Shown piece after piece: positions 1 through 14,200 of a stretch of DNA of 64,000 nucleotides. Made by a program: the position numbers and the translations under genes. The stretch comes from Salvator merianae. Taxonomy: Eukaryota > Chordata > Lepidosauria > Squamata > Teiidae. Position 1 is the stretch's first letter. Every line of letters begins with the position of its first letter. Under the pieces are notes generated by a model. That model saw only the letters and a program-made list of their open reading frames with translations. It had not been told where the DNA came from and made no database searches. The stretch is from contig QVOM02000091.1 of the NCBI GenBank assembly GCA_003586115.2, positions 506,180 through 570,179 of the forward strand, read 5' to 3'.

Positions 1-475
1 ACAAACTGGAGCAGGTTCAAAGGAGAGCTACCAAGATGGTGAATGGTCTACAAACCATGTCCTATGAGGAACGGTTAAAGGAACTAGGAATGTTTAGCCT
101 ACAAAAAAGAAGACTGAGAGGGGACATGATAGCTGTCTACAAATACCTAAAGGGCTGTCACAGTGCAGAAGGATCAGACCTGTTCTCACTTGCACAAGGA
201 AGGACTAGAAGCAATGGGATGAAACTGCAGGGGAAAAGATTCAGATTAGATGTTAGAAAAAATTTTATGACAGTAAGGACGATCAACCAGTGGAATAGGT
301 TGCCGCAGGAGGTGGTGAGTTCCCCTTCGATGGAGGTCTTCAAGCGGAGACTGGATGACCATTTATCGGGGATGGTTTAGGTAATCCTGCATTGAGCAGG
401 GGGTTGGACTTGATGATCCAGGAGGTCCCTTCCAACTCTATGTTTCTATGTTTCTATGTTTCTATGTTTACTTTT
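1..475 (+). mobile_element. CR1 LINE, 3' end
   Basis: Frame 36-380 encodes the end of a CR1 reverse transcriptase ORF (SYEERLKELGMFSLQKRRLRGD, then NQWNRLPQEVV, FKRRLDDHL; quoted in short pieces). It is followed by the CR1 3' UTR (ttggacttgatgatcc, ccttccaactctatg) and an 8-bp tttctatg tail. The 5' part is cut by the window edge. The reading frame is open, so this copy is not very old. Confidence 0.85.
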
Positions 476-492
476 AAATTGCGCAGTTGCGC

Positions 493-588
493 TAAAGTGA
501 ATCAGCAGGATAGCAGAACTGCGCATTTCAAAAGCTTAGTTAAAGTGAAACAGCAGGATAGCAGAACTGCGCATTTCAAAAGCTTAGT
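493..588 (+). repeat. 48-bp tandem duplication
   Basis: Two direct copies of a 48-bp unit (493-540 and 541-588) containing cagcaggatagcagaactgc differ by one base. It directly follows the CR1 tail. Confidence 0.85.
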
Positions 589-1045
589 TTTTTAAAGTTC
601 ATAGTTTTAAAGTGAACGTAGTTTTTAAGTTCTGCTTCAGTAGACAGAGGCTGCAGGGAGGAGCAAATGGCGAATGACTAGTAATGCTGCCAAGTTAATC
701 CATGTTCTGAGGCAGCAGTGGGGACATGCAGAGAGCAGAGCTGGACTTTCCTGCCCCTGTGATGTCAAGGTTTGAACGTTGGGACTGCAGCCAATCGCTG
801 ACTGCATAGGGAGGAGAATTTGACGAGGGGTGGAGGCAGAAAGGGTACTGCCAAGCACGGGAAATATCAGTGTGGGAACGAGCAAGTACGAATTGACTCC
901 GTGTTAAATTGTAACTGTGGGAATGACCAGAAGACGAATTCACTGCGTGTACTCTTCTATACAGATTACGTTGACGATGTCCAACTGCGGCCTTTGATGA
1001 TCAAGCCACCAGCTACAAATACTAAAAAAAAAAAAAAAAAAGTCT
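589..1045. other. Unrecognised intergenic sequence ending in poly(A)
   Basis: No gene or named repeat is recognised. An A-run at about 1023-1041 could be the tail of a retroposed sequence on the plus strand. Confidence 0.3.
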
Positions 1046-1059
1046 GTTCAGTCTAATTT

Positions 1060-1500
1060 GTGATGAGGGCACCCTACCCCCACCCCCAGTGCTGCATATA
1101 AACCTATAAAGGCCTAAATAGTTTAGGCCACAAATATGTGGAAAAGAAACACCTTCTTCCATACAAACCTGCCCAAGTATTAAGATCAGATGTGTGAGGG
1201 GTGGTGACATGTGAGAGGACCTTTTCTGTGGTGGCCCCCAGACTTTGGAACAGCCTTCCTCTGAATGTTCACCAGATACAAACTTTATATGTCTTTTGGC
1301 TGGCTAAAACATACCTCTTCACCCAGGCCTTTGATGCTTATTTCCCTCTCAGTGTTGTCCTGGCACAGAAGGAGGGTTATATTTTAAGCATGTTTTACAC
1401 TGTTTTATGGGTTTTTATTTTTTTTTTATTGTTGCGATCCACTCTGGGACCTTCAGGTGAAATGCGGGATATAAATACTCAAATAAATAAATTCAAAACT
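1060..1500 (+). mobile_element. L2-like LINE, 3' end
   Basis: Encodes the reverse transcriptase C-terminal signature [14 protein letters not shown], then a 3' UTR with ccactctgggaccttcaggt and an AAATAAAT tail. The same type of 3' end recurs near 33590, 41670/42110 and 52250. Confidence 0.65.
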
Positions 1501-2136
1501 TACAGGTCAGACTAGTGTAGGAACTTTAACGAGCTTATGACCAGTATAGGAACCATCCTTTGTTACTTATTTCATGAATAGGGGTACAGTGCACTGTGTC
1601 CTCATAGAGATTCACTAAAGCTTGCATATTGCAACAGGCCAGCAATAATATCACGTCCTCCATTCCCTCCTCTTGTCTTCATATGTGGTACTTCAAGCCG
1701 AGTTAAGGGGTTCAGGATGCCATCAGAGCAGGAAATCCCCCCCCCCGCCGCCGCAGCCAAAGCACTTTGAGCCACTTCGATGCAGTGAACGTGGCACCCT
1801 GTGAAGGGGAAGAAAGCCCTGTGGTTCTGTGGAGTCACTCCCTAGGAAAGGGATTATTTTCACCCTTAAACAAGACTTTTGAGCAAGGCATAAGGCTGAT
1901 CCAAATAAGAGACTCTTTAAGAATGAAATAGGCACTTGAGCAGCTGATGACTGGGACAACATCAGTCGTCTGTTTGCTATCCTCTGTTCTTGCCCTAAAT
2001 CTGAATCCCTCGTTTTCTGACTCACTCTGATTCTGTGTCTATTTTCTGCCCCCGAGGATCATATGGCACTTCAAAGTTGTTTACTCCTCCAGCCAGGACC
2101 CAACCTGTCAATCTTTCCTCTAGAGGGTGGGGCAAG
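1501..2136. other. LY6G6C upstream region
   Basis: No coding sequence seen. It holds a C-run at 1737-1747 and otherwise unremarkable sequence up to the TATA box. Confidence 0.3.
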
Positions 2137-2146
2137 TATATATATA
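2137..2146 (+). promoter_or_regulatory. TATA box of LY6G6C
   Basis: The run tatatatata is followed by gc-containing sequence, and the LY6G6C ATG is about 95 bp downstream. Transcription would start near 2165-2180, giving a 5' UTR of roughly 60-75 nt without an intron. This is positional inference; no transcript data. Confidence 0.5.
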
Positions 2147-2240
2147 GCACAGAGATGGCACAAGAGACCACTTCACTGACTTCATAGCAGTCCTCTTGAA
2201 GCTGTCATATTCCCTCTCTTTTTAACTCAACACCTACGTC

Positions 2241-2292
2241 ATGGGGAAACTTCTGGTCCTGTGCGTTGTGGCATTTGCTTGCATCGGTATTG
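2241..2292 (+). CDS. LY6G6C: LY6G6C coding exon 1 (signal peptide)
   Basis: 52 nt: ATG plus 17 codons and one base, encoding the signal peptide. The donor is G|gtaaga at 2293. Phase 1 exit matches the phase 1 acceptor of exon 2. Confidence 0.82.
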
Positions 2293-5200
2293 GTAAGAGC
2301 TAAAATTTTGGTTTTAATGCTCTGCCTTTCTTGTCCTCTATCTGTTTTCAGTGCATTCACTTGTATGTATATCTCCTTTGGGGTGCTGGTGGCAGCCGCT
2401 TCTTCACTGTTTTCCTCACCAAGTTTCTTTACTGTTGTTGTTGTTGTTGTTGTTGTTGTTATCAAAAAAACAGTTTTGTATGAAGTTAAAAAAATTTGCA
2501 ACATTCAGTTGTGCAACAGGGCTGTCCGGTCTGATTGCAAACTCAGACGTTTCTGCAGTGGCAAAACCGTGGAAGCAGGAAAATATCTTGTGCTCTAAAT
2601 TATCCCTCGCTATTCCTTGGCTGCCACAGGGACCTTTTACCTTCTTAAATCTTCCAACTCTATTCCTTTCTCACTTTAGAAGAGTCAGGGTTTAGCAGCT
2701 TTGTTTCAGCGAAGTGACTTGTTGTGGAACCTTGTATACCAAACTGATTTGCAGTAGGTTGAATTTTCATTTATTGCATGAATTGTTTTAAGCCTGTTGC
2801 AAGGATCAGGCAAAGGATTGAAGTGTGGGGTAGAAATACTTGAATAAGAAAGGTGAGGGAAGCTAGTAATCCCTGAGTTGCCCCCGCCCCCCAGCAACTG
2901 GGGCAAGATATGAGATGAGAATATTCTTGATTGGCAAAATATAACCTGTTGGGCATCACCCAAAACAGATAACCATGGGATCATGATCCCTGCAAGAGCA
3001 GAAGCTTTCAGCAGTGAAGCCGAGTCATGGACAATTCAGCGCAGAACAAGGACTATTTTTTGATGCAACTCGTAGTTAAACTTTGATATTTGCTCCCATG
3101 AGATGTGGGGTTGGCTACCAGTTTGGATGGTTTCGAAGAAGGGATTGACCAGTTCATGGAAGACGGGGCTGCCAGTGGCTATTAGCCATGAGGTAGCCTG
3201 CCTTCAAAGGCCAGCTGCTTGGAGACTGCTCAGGTCCTGCAGGTGAGCTTCCCTGTGCAGCTAGTTGGCCAAAGGGAGAGTAGAGTGCTAGACTAGATGG
3301 GCCAAGGGTCCAATCCAGTGGGGCACTTCTTAATCTTTTATGTAACAAGGGGCACTACAAATCTCTCCTAACCCTGATCACTGAGCATGCAATCTCCGGC
3401 TGATATCAAGTGCCGTGTGGCCATCATCTGGAGCTCATTATAATGTCTGCTGCCCAAAGCATATTTGTTTGTTTGTTTGTTTGCATTTTTATCCTGCCCT
3501 ATACCCTAAGGTCTCAGGGCGGGTTACGACATTAAAAACCACTACAAAATGAATATACTAAAACAATAACAGTTTTTGAAAATGGGGAGGAAAAGCTGTT
3601 TCTGTGTTTTTGAGATTCGTAGTGATGATTGAGACCCCTTGGAGCTGGCAGGGTAGAGGGCAAAGCTGTAGTGAGGATGTGAATTAGCAGAGCTGATGGT
3701 AAGAGGGACTCTGGACACTGCTACACATAGGTGTGACGCCTCCCTTTAGGAAAGCACCAGCATGGAGAAAGGAGGGTCCTAGTACATTTGCTGGTCTGGT
3801 GTATCCACCAGTTCAGAATCTCCCTTAAGTCTTTTTTGTCTTAAGAGATTAATCAGAGATGACTTTAGGGATCTGGGAACTGAAAAGATTGTTTTTCCCC
3901 ACCCCACCCTGCAAAGGGAATGGTCCACAACGAACTGAAACGTCAAAGAGGACATTGTGCAGTTTCCAGTGGGTGGAGAGCTTTAAAAAGAAGCATGACA
4001 AACATCATCTGAGGTTGAATTAAGGCAGCTTTTGTGCTGTAGTCATAAAGATGGAAAGGACAATATACACAGACATGTTGCGCTTTCTTAACTCTTGGGA
4101 CACTCCTGACTTGTTTCCTAACACAACTGCCCCTTGACACACAGAAGACTCTCTCTTTCCACCTACGCACAAATTCCACAGACGGCAGCCTTAAAGTGAG
4201 CATGAGTCAGCAGAGCTATCAGGACCACCCTTATGTTCAGCACAAATGTGCATGTGGCGTGCTGATATCCCACTTCCATTTAGAAAGGCAGAAAATGTTT
4301 TTCTCCATTCCCCCACTTTATGGGCACAGCAACTCTATAAGGTATCTGAGGCTGAGGTTGTGGTCACACACAGGAAAAAGGGCCGTTGTCATTGGCTGCT
4401 GGAATGGATGCCCAGGTGGGGTCTCCAGGATGCCTCTAAAGGCCATTTGCAGGGAGTCAGGAACAGTGAAGGGTTTGCCTTTGCCTTCTGCTTGGGAAGC
4501 CCAGAAGCAATTGGTGGGTTAGGAAGCTAGACCAGATGGGCTGTGGCCTGATTCAGCAGGGCTTCTATTATGTTTTTATGTCTTGGCAGAGGTAACATGT
4601 GGCAATCAGGTTCTCATCCCATCTCTATTCCATGGCAGGATTGGCACGGGGCCTTTATAGTGCCAAGGGAGCGCTCTGAAGGTGCAAAGGTTGCCCAATT
4701 GTGCACCCCTGTTGCATTACAGTAGTGCCCCTAGGGCACAATGTATGCAGGATCCTGCAGTTTGTGAGCACTGACTGTGCCATACGTGTTCATTGGAGTC
4801 CTATATTGGCCTAGTGGTGGGAAAAGTTTTCACAGTGCTTCCCATTATTCTCCTTCCCCCGCATTGTCCAGACTTACCTGGTACAATGGTCCCTGCTTTG
4901 CAGAGCATGGGCAAATGGCCCAATTCCACAGTCATTTCTTGTGCCCTGCAAAAGCTCTGGTCAGAAACATCACCCTGGGGAATGAAAGTTCCCCGGCTTC
5001 AAAGTTCCCATTGCAAGATCAGTAGCAGGCATGTAGATCCCACACTGCTGCTGGGGCAATTGTTAGCATAGCAATCAGAGATCACTAAAGCAGGATCTCT
5101 GATTACTGGGCATCTTCCACCATCGTGCAGAACCTGCCTGCCTCTCGTGCACCTTGGAAGAGCTTTTCCTGTCCTTTAATGTGCATTAGAAGAAGGATGA

Positions 5201-8200
5201 GCACACCTCTGAACTGTCTCTGAGCTGTCTTTGCATGCTTTTTTAAAAATTATTGCATGTGAATGCAGCCTTAGAAGCAGTATGTCACACGATATCACCC
5301 CTTAAGCTCCCATGGAGAATTTAAAATATTGGCCTTTGTTATTTTAAATTGGAATTATTCCTTCAATTTCTGTTCTTTCAAGCAATATCTATCTTCGACA
5401 TCTACATTTCAGAATTAAATTCTGAAAAATTACTAAGACTCAGAAGCTGTGCAAGATCAGTTGGTCACATGATTAATAGCCAAGTTTTTATTTATTTATT
5501 TGTTTGCTTTGCTTTGCTTTTATAAAATTCTCCATGATTTAAGTGTAGTCCAGAGGAAGGATGGAGACATTTTAGTATCTTTCATATGATACCTTTGGAT
5601 TAGACCAGCCAGGGTGTGAATGGGTGATGTGTCTGCTGAGCACTTGCATCAGACCAATTTCCAGCCATTGAAACTGCACCTGGGGCCACTCTAGCCATAG
5701 ATCACAGAAAAACAATCTCAGGGTGTGATCAGACACACCTAAAGAGGCATCCTCTGGGTGAATCTGAGTCTGTAACGGATGGGCATTTTCCTCCTGCATT
5801 CGCCTTACCTCATCTTAAAATTTGAGAAGTGATGTTTCTTCAACATTTGGGATTTCATTGCTCTGATGGCCTCTCTCTCTTTAAGTCGAGTTAGGCAGGA
5901 AACTACTTAAGCAAAGAGGTGGGTTTTCCCACCAAGTGGTCAATCAGAGGGTGACACTAGTAGTCAGCGCAAGTGTTGCCTGACTTGGAAGCAAATATAG
6001 ACTGCAGTGTGGCAAAATAAGGTAGGATCTCAACTGTATATTCAAACAATTGTTTGGAAAACGTTTGTTTTGTGCATCTGGGGATGAGACACTTTTTCTT
6101 AAGGGATGACTTTAAAATGCCCTGTCTGATCTCATCCTCACCGCAGACTGGGTTCTGGCTGGAGTGGCTCACAGCCCGTTCCAAACCTGGCAACATTTTA
6201 CCAAGCACTGAAAATGACTCATTTCTGGAGCCACATTGAAATGCTCCTGTTATGCATCTTTGATGCTGAGGAACTTTAGTTCTTGCACTTAGCTCTAGTG
6301 CAATCTAGAAAGGAGTCTAAGGGGTCTTGTTTCTTGCATGCTATCACAGGACAGTGCAGTCTCCATCTGCATAGAGATGGAGCATGGATTGGGATAGGGT
6401 GACCAAAAGTGGTTTTATCTCAACATCAAGGTTTACCAGTGTCATTAGCTTGAATTTGGATCTCACCTTTCTGCCGTATACGATTTAAAGCAGTCCGAAA
6501 GAGAAAATTTGGGGGGAGGGGGAGGCAAAGGTTAGTATCAGATGATGGTGATGATGGTGATGAAGAAGAAGACGCGGTAGTCGATTATTTCTGGCATAGT
6601 CATACTTGGAAGGAAGCCACTGGAATAAATTCACTCAGGGCCTTTCTGCACTTACTGTGCTTTGTTCCAGCCCAGATTTGCAATGACGTGCAGAGAGATG
6701 AGGCCCTGAAGAGGGCTACAAGAGATCCTAGTACATTGGTTTTTAATGTTGTAAGACCTTTGAGACCTTTGGATACAGGGCGGGATAAGATGCAAATAAT
6801 AAATAAATAAATAAATAAATAAATATGGGGGAAAGGCCCATAGGTGAATCACTGGCTTAAAACTGTTGACTTTAATGACTCATTTTCAGGCATTATTTAT
6901 TTATGTATTTATTTATAGTATTTGTATCCTGCCCTTCACCAGGAGATCATAGGGCGGGTCCTTCCTTCTTTACAAAGTCATCTCTTGCTTAACGCTTTTT
7001 TTTATAATGCTGCTTGCGATATCAGGGTTGGTAAAATGTGACTTCCTCTGGTCAATGCAATCTGGAAGCTGACAGTTACATCGTCTGGCCTGTGAGGTGT
7101 CACTGTGATCATGAGTAAGTGGCCAGACCAGGTTCCACATGAGAATGCAGAAGTTCATGACCTTGGATTAACCCTTTAGAAAATAGTCCTCTTCTGTATA
7201 ATGGTATGGTTTGATTCCCATGAACCAGTGTGTAGTGCAAAACCATATTCTGCAAGTAATTGCCACCAATGGAAAATTGGGCCACCAACTCTGTCAGTAT
7301 AATTCGATGTACCAGAGAGATGCAGTCAAGTCAACCAATGTAAGTCAATGGGACTGTGAAGGGAAGACCCAAACGGTCAATAAATCAATGGTGCTGCAGA
7401 TGAGAGAAGGGCTGTTTTAGTCATGGCCTAAAGGGAGGCCTTTGGTCACCTGAGGGTATGTCAGCATGGCCACTGCACTGCCGCCTTTGAACCTCTGTAA
7501 TACCAGGTTGTGCCTGCTTGCATATTTCACTGACTCTGCTTTTCCTGTGCTATACAGTTCAGGTGTTGCCTCAAGGCCATCAGTTCCAACTGTCCAAATT
7601 AGGATTCTTTTGCATTCGGACTGAGTTCTCAACCCGTTTTAGATCGTTAGCCCGTTCTACTTTGCAAAGAGAGAACATGCAAATAGACTATTTGGGGAGG
7701 GAACTTAACTTTTTTGAATGTGCAGAGGGATGGCTCCCCATTTCCTCCTGTCCAATTACCATCACTGGTGGATGCCTGCTGACTGCACTCTGTTCTGAAG
7801 ACACAGAAAGAACAGGAGTAAGAGAGGGGAAAGCACCCTTCCAGAGCTTCCGCAGAGCCGGTGTGTGGTTCTGACCATCTGTGGGACAGCCTATGCCAGC
7901 ATAACAACAGAGCAACTAGCTCTGTTTAGGACTGTAAAGCATGCCCCACAGACATAAAATGCTATGAGCTGCTGCTCCAATAATAGGCCAGTGCAACAGG
8001 GCCCAGTTTGCTACTGCTTCCACTGGCCCATCAGAACATGGCCAGGTCCCTCAGCTTCCCTTGAAAGCTTTATCGGAAGAAGTTCTTCCCCAAGATCATG
8101 CATAGAATGGAAAAGGTGGACAAGAAAAAAAAATTATTTTCTCTATCGGACAACACTAGGACCAAGTGGCACCCTATGAAGCTGATGGACAGGAAACTTA

Positions 8201-11200
8201 GGACTGACAAGGGGAAGTATTTTTTCACCCAGAGGGTCATCAGTCTATAGAATTTACTACCGGAAGAGGTGGAGACAGAAGTCAGTGTGGATAGCTTTAA
8301 GAACAGATTGGACAGATTCAGGGAGGCCAGGTGTATCAAAGGCTGTTAGAGCGGATGCGTAGGCATCACATTCAGGATGGAGAGACAGGCAGGATGCCTC
8401 TAAAGACCATTTGCAGGGAGTCGACAGCAGGTGAAGGTTTTGTCTTTTTATTCTGCTTGAGAATGCCCAGAAGCAATTGGTGAGCCACTGTGTGAGACAG
8501 GATGCTGGACTAAATAGGCTGTGGTCTGATCCAGCAGGGCTCCTCTTGTGTTCTTATGTTGTTAAGATTGCTATAGGAGAGATTAGCCTGCAAATCACAA
8601 CCAGCTTTTACCTACATTCTGCACTCAGGGGGAAAGTTTATGCCTAACTGATGCTACACCTCAGAATATAACCCCCCAAACATGTCTTGTGATAGGGGAT
8701 TCTGCAGCCAACCCCCAGCAATTCTCCACCGGTCCTGAAAAGCAAGGTTATGTGTGTCATTTTTGCATCTGAAGATTGGACAGGGGTAAATTCAGCTTTC
8801 CATAACCAGGGTCCCATTCCAAAATCTTGTCTTCTCGGCTGCTTTTTTAGCAGTCCCTTTGAGTCATCATCCATCTACACCTCCTTAGGCAGGAATGTTC
8901 AAGCTTATAAATCTCTCACAGTGAGAAACATTGAAGGTCACTTTTGTAACTCACAGGGCTTTTGTACCAAAAACAAAACAAACAAACAGCACTCTTGCAA
9001 TTGTTCTTTGTTTTGCAACCAAAACATGTTTCAGCTGCATTGTCCCCAAAGAGTACAATATGTTAACCGAAAACCTGAGCGTTGATCAGAGGTTTCGGTC
9101 ACAGAGAAACCTGGAAAATTCCCCCTCAGGCTGGCTGGATCATTCCAGTTATTTTCCTTTCAAAAACTTGGGCAGGGCAGAGTCTCTGAATTATGATGAT
9201 TCATAAACGTTTCCCTTTCCCTATCCTAGAATCTCTAATAAGTGGAATTTGTGTACTCTCTCTCATTTAATGAATTCCACGGCTAAATTCTTTCTTCTTA
9301 ATAACCACCACACCCCAGGCTATGGCTTTCAGTGTTTCGTCTTTCTTATGAGAGTGGCCATATGTTCTCAGAGAAAAATCCCTCAAGAAGAGCCCGTTAA
9401 TTGAAGATTAACGACACAATATACTTATCAGGGAACAGAAAGGTTGCTTTTTATTTTATTTTCTGTTCCAGATTTCCCATCTAGCAACCACTTTCAACAA
9501 CAACTGTGTATCCTGAAGGGCATAATCTTTCGTGCTAATCTGACCCTGAGCCATTTAAAGCTTGGAAAGATTATAATTTTTGCCCCCGAAACTGGACTAG
9601 AATCCAGGGACCCAGTCACACCTATGTTTTAATCCAGTTTCAGTCCACTTTGGGATTGAAAGAACTCATCACTAAAGTGACTAATCATTTCCTTTCCACA
9701 TTATCTAACCCAAAGGTGGACCTTCTGAGTTAGATAATGCTGAAAGAAAACATCTTATTACTTCACTGATGTGTTCTTTCAGTCTGAAAGCTGGATTAAA
9801 ATTTAGGTGTGACTAGGCCCCAAGTTAGGGTATCTCCAGTTTCATAGAAGAGGAAACTTCAGCAAGTGTTGCCTCATTTCCTAACTATTGCTCTTTTATG
9901 AAAGAAAGGGGAATTTGAATGAGTTTGTGATGTGCTGTTCACAAATAAAACCTCAGCTCTCCATTGTTGATGAAGCGTAGTGATTTATTCAGCACGAACT
10001 TTATACAGCACATCTTAATCTTGAGAGCGATTCTTCGGAACAGGTTCCCTCTTTTTATACAGTTCCATTGCCTAGTTGGTCAGTCATACGCTTTTGCCTC
10101 TCATATCAGCTATGTACAGGTTGTGCTACCTGCCCTTATCAGTCAGTAGCTTTCCTGTTTGTTCTCCTCAGACACAACTTCAGCTCAGAGGTAACAAGGA
10201 GGTGATAACTTGGATTCTATATGGAAACTCTACACAATTGGGGTTTCAACAAATATATGGAGCCAATATATACACGGATTATACAGTCATAGGTTATGGC
10301 GGGCATGCCATGCCTGACAGAGTTGCATGTGGTAGCCCTAAGAACTCTGAGGGTGCGTTCAGAAGGGCACTGAAAACATTCCAAGGGAATAGGGTGGGCA
10401 AATGTCTCCAGTCCCCAAGCAACCCCAAAACCCAGTGGCACACTTTTCTGTTAAACCACTTAAAAGTACCCACGGATTGCATCATTGGGCAAAGTTGCTT
10501 TCCATGCCTTGTGGATGCTTGGAGAGGGGAAGAGGAGGCAATTCAGGGGTTAAAATTGCTGCCCAAATCATACATGGGGGCCACTGCATGGGTTCGAGGT
10601 TCAGCAACCTCCACGGTACCTCCTATGCCTTCTGCCCCAAGGCAGGGGGTCATGTGGGTACTGGCCTAGTGTTCTGAACATCCTTTGGGGATGGTCAGAA
10701 ACATTTTCTCATGGTCTTACAATATGTGTACCAGACCTATTTCTGGAGAACCTCACATGAGAGATATTGTATGGAATTCATTGCAACATAAATTGCCTTT
10801 CATGCCTGTACACGTCAAGTGCTGTTCTAAGAGTAAAAGAGGAGACTGGCATTCTTTATGGTGGGTTTTTTTTTGCAAACCCTGGACCGTTAACTGTCTG
10901 GCAGACTTCCCATGTCTGTTAATCAAAGGTTGTACCTCTTAACGGTAAGATTATATTCACAGTGTGAACAATGTTGGAAAAACAGTCTGCCACTGCTATC
11001 GTCCCTACGGCAGCTGCAGACCAGAGGTAGGCCATCCCTCCCATGTGTGCACTGAAGACATGCTCACCGCACCCCCAACCCCCCTGTGTGCTGAGGGCGG
11101 TGGGAATGTCATCCATAGTGTCTAGGAACCCACAGCCATAGGATGTTGCATTCTGGTGGCACTGTTCACACTTGCACTTGGGCTTCTGCAGATTTCCAGG

Positions 11201-14200
11201 GCCACTGCAGGAATCATGGCAGATATCAGCCAATGAAAAGGAGCAGGAGACCAAGCAGATTCTCCACTAGAGCACCTATGCTCAAATGTAGTGGCTCATG
11301 CTGGAATGGCGCTAGCCCCCCATGAACAAGATTGTATCACCACTTCCACGCCATAGAAATGGCCACATAACTTCAGAAGACTGGCACTCTGCATTAGTAA
11401 TTGAAACACACAAATTTACCTCTTCAAATTTCAGAGAAACACAAATGAAGATCCTTTACAGATGGCATCTCACGCCTGCTAAACCTGTTCACATAACCTC
11501 TAAGACTTCATCTTTATGTTGGAACTGTAAAGAGCATCGTGGTTCCTTTTTCCATCTGTTGGTGGAGCTGCCCCATCACTCAAGTTACTGGACCACTATT
11601 CAAAATGCCATGGAAAACATCATCAGATAACCAATCCCTCTTCAACCACAACTATTCCTGCTACATATATAACTTACCTAGTAGAACTTACCGTGTAGAA
11701 CTCTTATTGACTTTCTTCTTATTGCAGCTAAAAATAATCTAGCCAGACATTGGAAAACACAAATATCTCTTAATCTGAAAGAATGGTATGAAGCAACTTG
11801 GAACATGGCACTGAATGAATTTCTATTAGCACAACTCCTTAGTAAATCAGGAGATGATATTCCCCTCAAGTTCTATAATAATTGGAAACCCCTCATCCCC
11901 TTTCCAAAAGACTGTCCACTAGCATCCTTTCCCTCCAAACAGTTCCTACTGACTTCATTTGCCGACCATTTGGTCCTTTGATGTCTCCATCCAAGTACAC
12001 TTTTTTCCAGTCATAATTCTGTGCACGAGTTCCTGTCACACCCTATCACAATCTTTATCTGTTCTTTGCCATAAAGGTAGTATGAAAAAGAAAAAGAAGT
12101 GGCTCATAGACTCAGGGCTGCTTCTACAAGCCAATAACGGTCACATGGAAAGTTCATGGGGTACGGCAACCACACATTTGCACATCCAAGACGTTTTGCA
12201 GCCCACTGAGAGCGCGACAAGAGCCCTCAGAGCTGGAAAAACCCACTCTGAGGGCACTAGCCATCCTCATTTGCCCCATGCAGAGGGATGGCACCAGCAG
12301 GGGTTATTTATTTATTTGTATTTTTATCCCACCCGGTATTGGAAGGTGTCAGGCAGGTTATAACAGTATAAACAATTTTTTAAAAATCCACTAAAAGCAA
12401 TAATAGTGCCTGAAAGTGTGGTGGGGAAGCAGTTTCCTCAGCCACAGTTGAATAGGTGTGTCTTTCACAGTTTTCTAGATGTATATAGTGAAGATTCATC
12501 CTTGACACACCTCAGAGGGGAATCTATTTCTGTCTATCTGGGGGGAAACTTCAGGACGAGAGAGCTCTGGTTCCTTGGCTTCAAAGATTGCAAGGGTGGG
12601 AGGTATTTTTTGAGTAGATGGCATACCTGCAGCCTCCAAAGCAAGACTCTTTTTAACACCGCTCAGGCACATCTTTTCAGCATCCTGCAGAGGCTGCCCA
12701 AGCTAAGGAAGATGAAGGTAAATGCTTTCAAAAATATTGGGCCTTTTCGCACTTTAGTTCTAGTGAGGGTGCAGAAGCTCACTAGCATAGTGCATCTGCA
12801 TTTTGTGGAGGCCCTAGTAGTCAGGAGTGTCTGCAGATGCTCCCGATCACTACTAGCTGTGGACAACTAAATTGTTATCCACAGCTATACTGGAAGCAGT
12901 CGAACTATTCCTCATATGTTACATTCACAGCTAATTCTGGGTGCGAACGCTGCAGGCCGCAGCATGGCATGGCTGTACAGTTGAGTGCTGCATCCCAGTC
13001 ACCATGGCAGCGGCCAGAATTTCTGTGGTCACTGTCATGGCGGGTGGCTAGCATTCACACTGCAAGTATTGAAAGCCCATTTCCGGGCTGTTCTAGTCCT
13101 CACAGTGCAGATGGCTGCCACACAGTGGGGACTGTTCCACCTTAGAATTAGATAATTATCCCATTCTAAGGGTGGAAAATGTGAAAATGCCGATTGTCTT
13201 CTTCTTGGGGATTTCCACAGCATCACCACATACATCACCATAACAGGGCAAATAACAGATTTGCTTATACTAATAAAACTGCTGTCAAACCTGGCTGGGG
13301 ACACACTATGGGTGTTTAATAATGCACTTTCAATCTTGGATCGAAAGCTCACACAATTTAATTCTTGCTTTTAGTGGAATCTCTAACCATAGGCATAGGC
13401 AAGGAATTTTGGAAGAGTGGAGAAGGAAGTAGATTCATTTTATTTATAACACTTGTATCCCACCCTTCACTGGGAGGGGAACAACCACACAACAAATGTA
13501 CACAAATTATTGCACTTAATTACACAGGGCCTCCTGTGTCTTGTCATGTCCCCAAACAGGAGGGAAAATAATACCTACAATGTATCATAACATTTTGTTT
13601 TGTTTGAACAGGTGATACTTATGGCTTCCATTCTGCTGCTGGATTTTAATAGTCCCACTATTGTTTTTTGAATTGATATTTTTAAGTTTCTGTTTTTGGA
13701 CTGCTGTACACTTTGAGCATGCTGGGATATTTACTGGTAGACAAAAATACCAGAACATGGGCTACTGAGGGTTTTTTTTGCTTTTTAGAAAAATTAGTTA
13801 ATGAGAGCTCGGTAGAGATGTGCCGTCATTTTGAAATGAGGCATTGACAGAAACCATAATTGCTGTTTTTCTTTGTCAGGTTTGTGTCATTGTTGTTTTG
13901 CTGCCCTCAGCAACACAAAAAGATGGATGGAAATGCCCTGCCCAATTTCTGGGTTTCTGAGAATGCAAAAAGAAGTTCCCTATGTTCTATTGTATGTGGA
14001 ACCATAAAATTTCCCTTTTCCTTCCCTCTGTGCTGCTTAGAGAAGCAGAAGAAAGAACTTTTTGCTCACTCAGGGGCATATTTGCATTTATTCTTGTTGT
14101 TCAACAGTGACTGTGTCCAGATGTACTTTTGGGGATGGGTGGCCCGCAGGGTTGGGCAGAGAGTTGTCTGTTACCCCAAACACCTGGATCTCACCCTGAG

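Noticed and set aside
10076..10669. 197-codon open frame on the plus strand in LY6G6C intron 1
   Set aside because: No domain signature, no splice context, no signal of codon bias; overlapping frames on the other strand are open too. Treated as chance.
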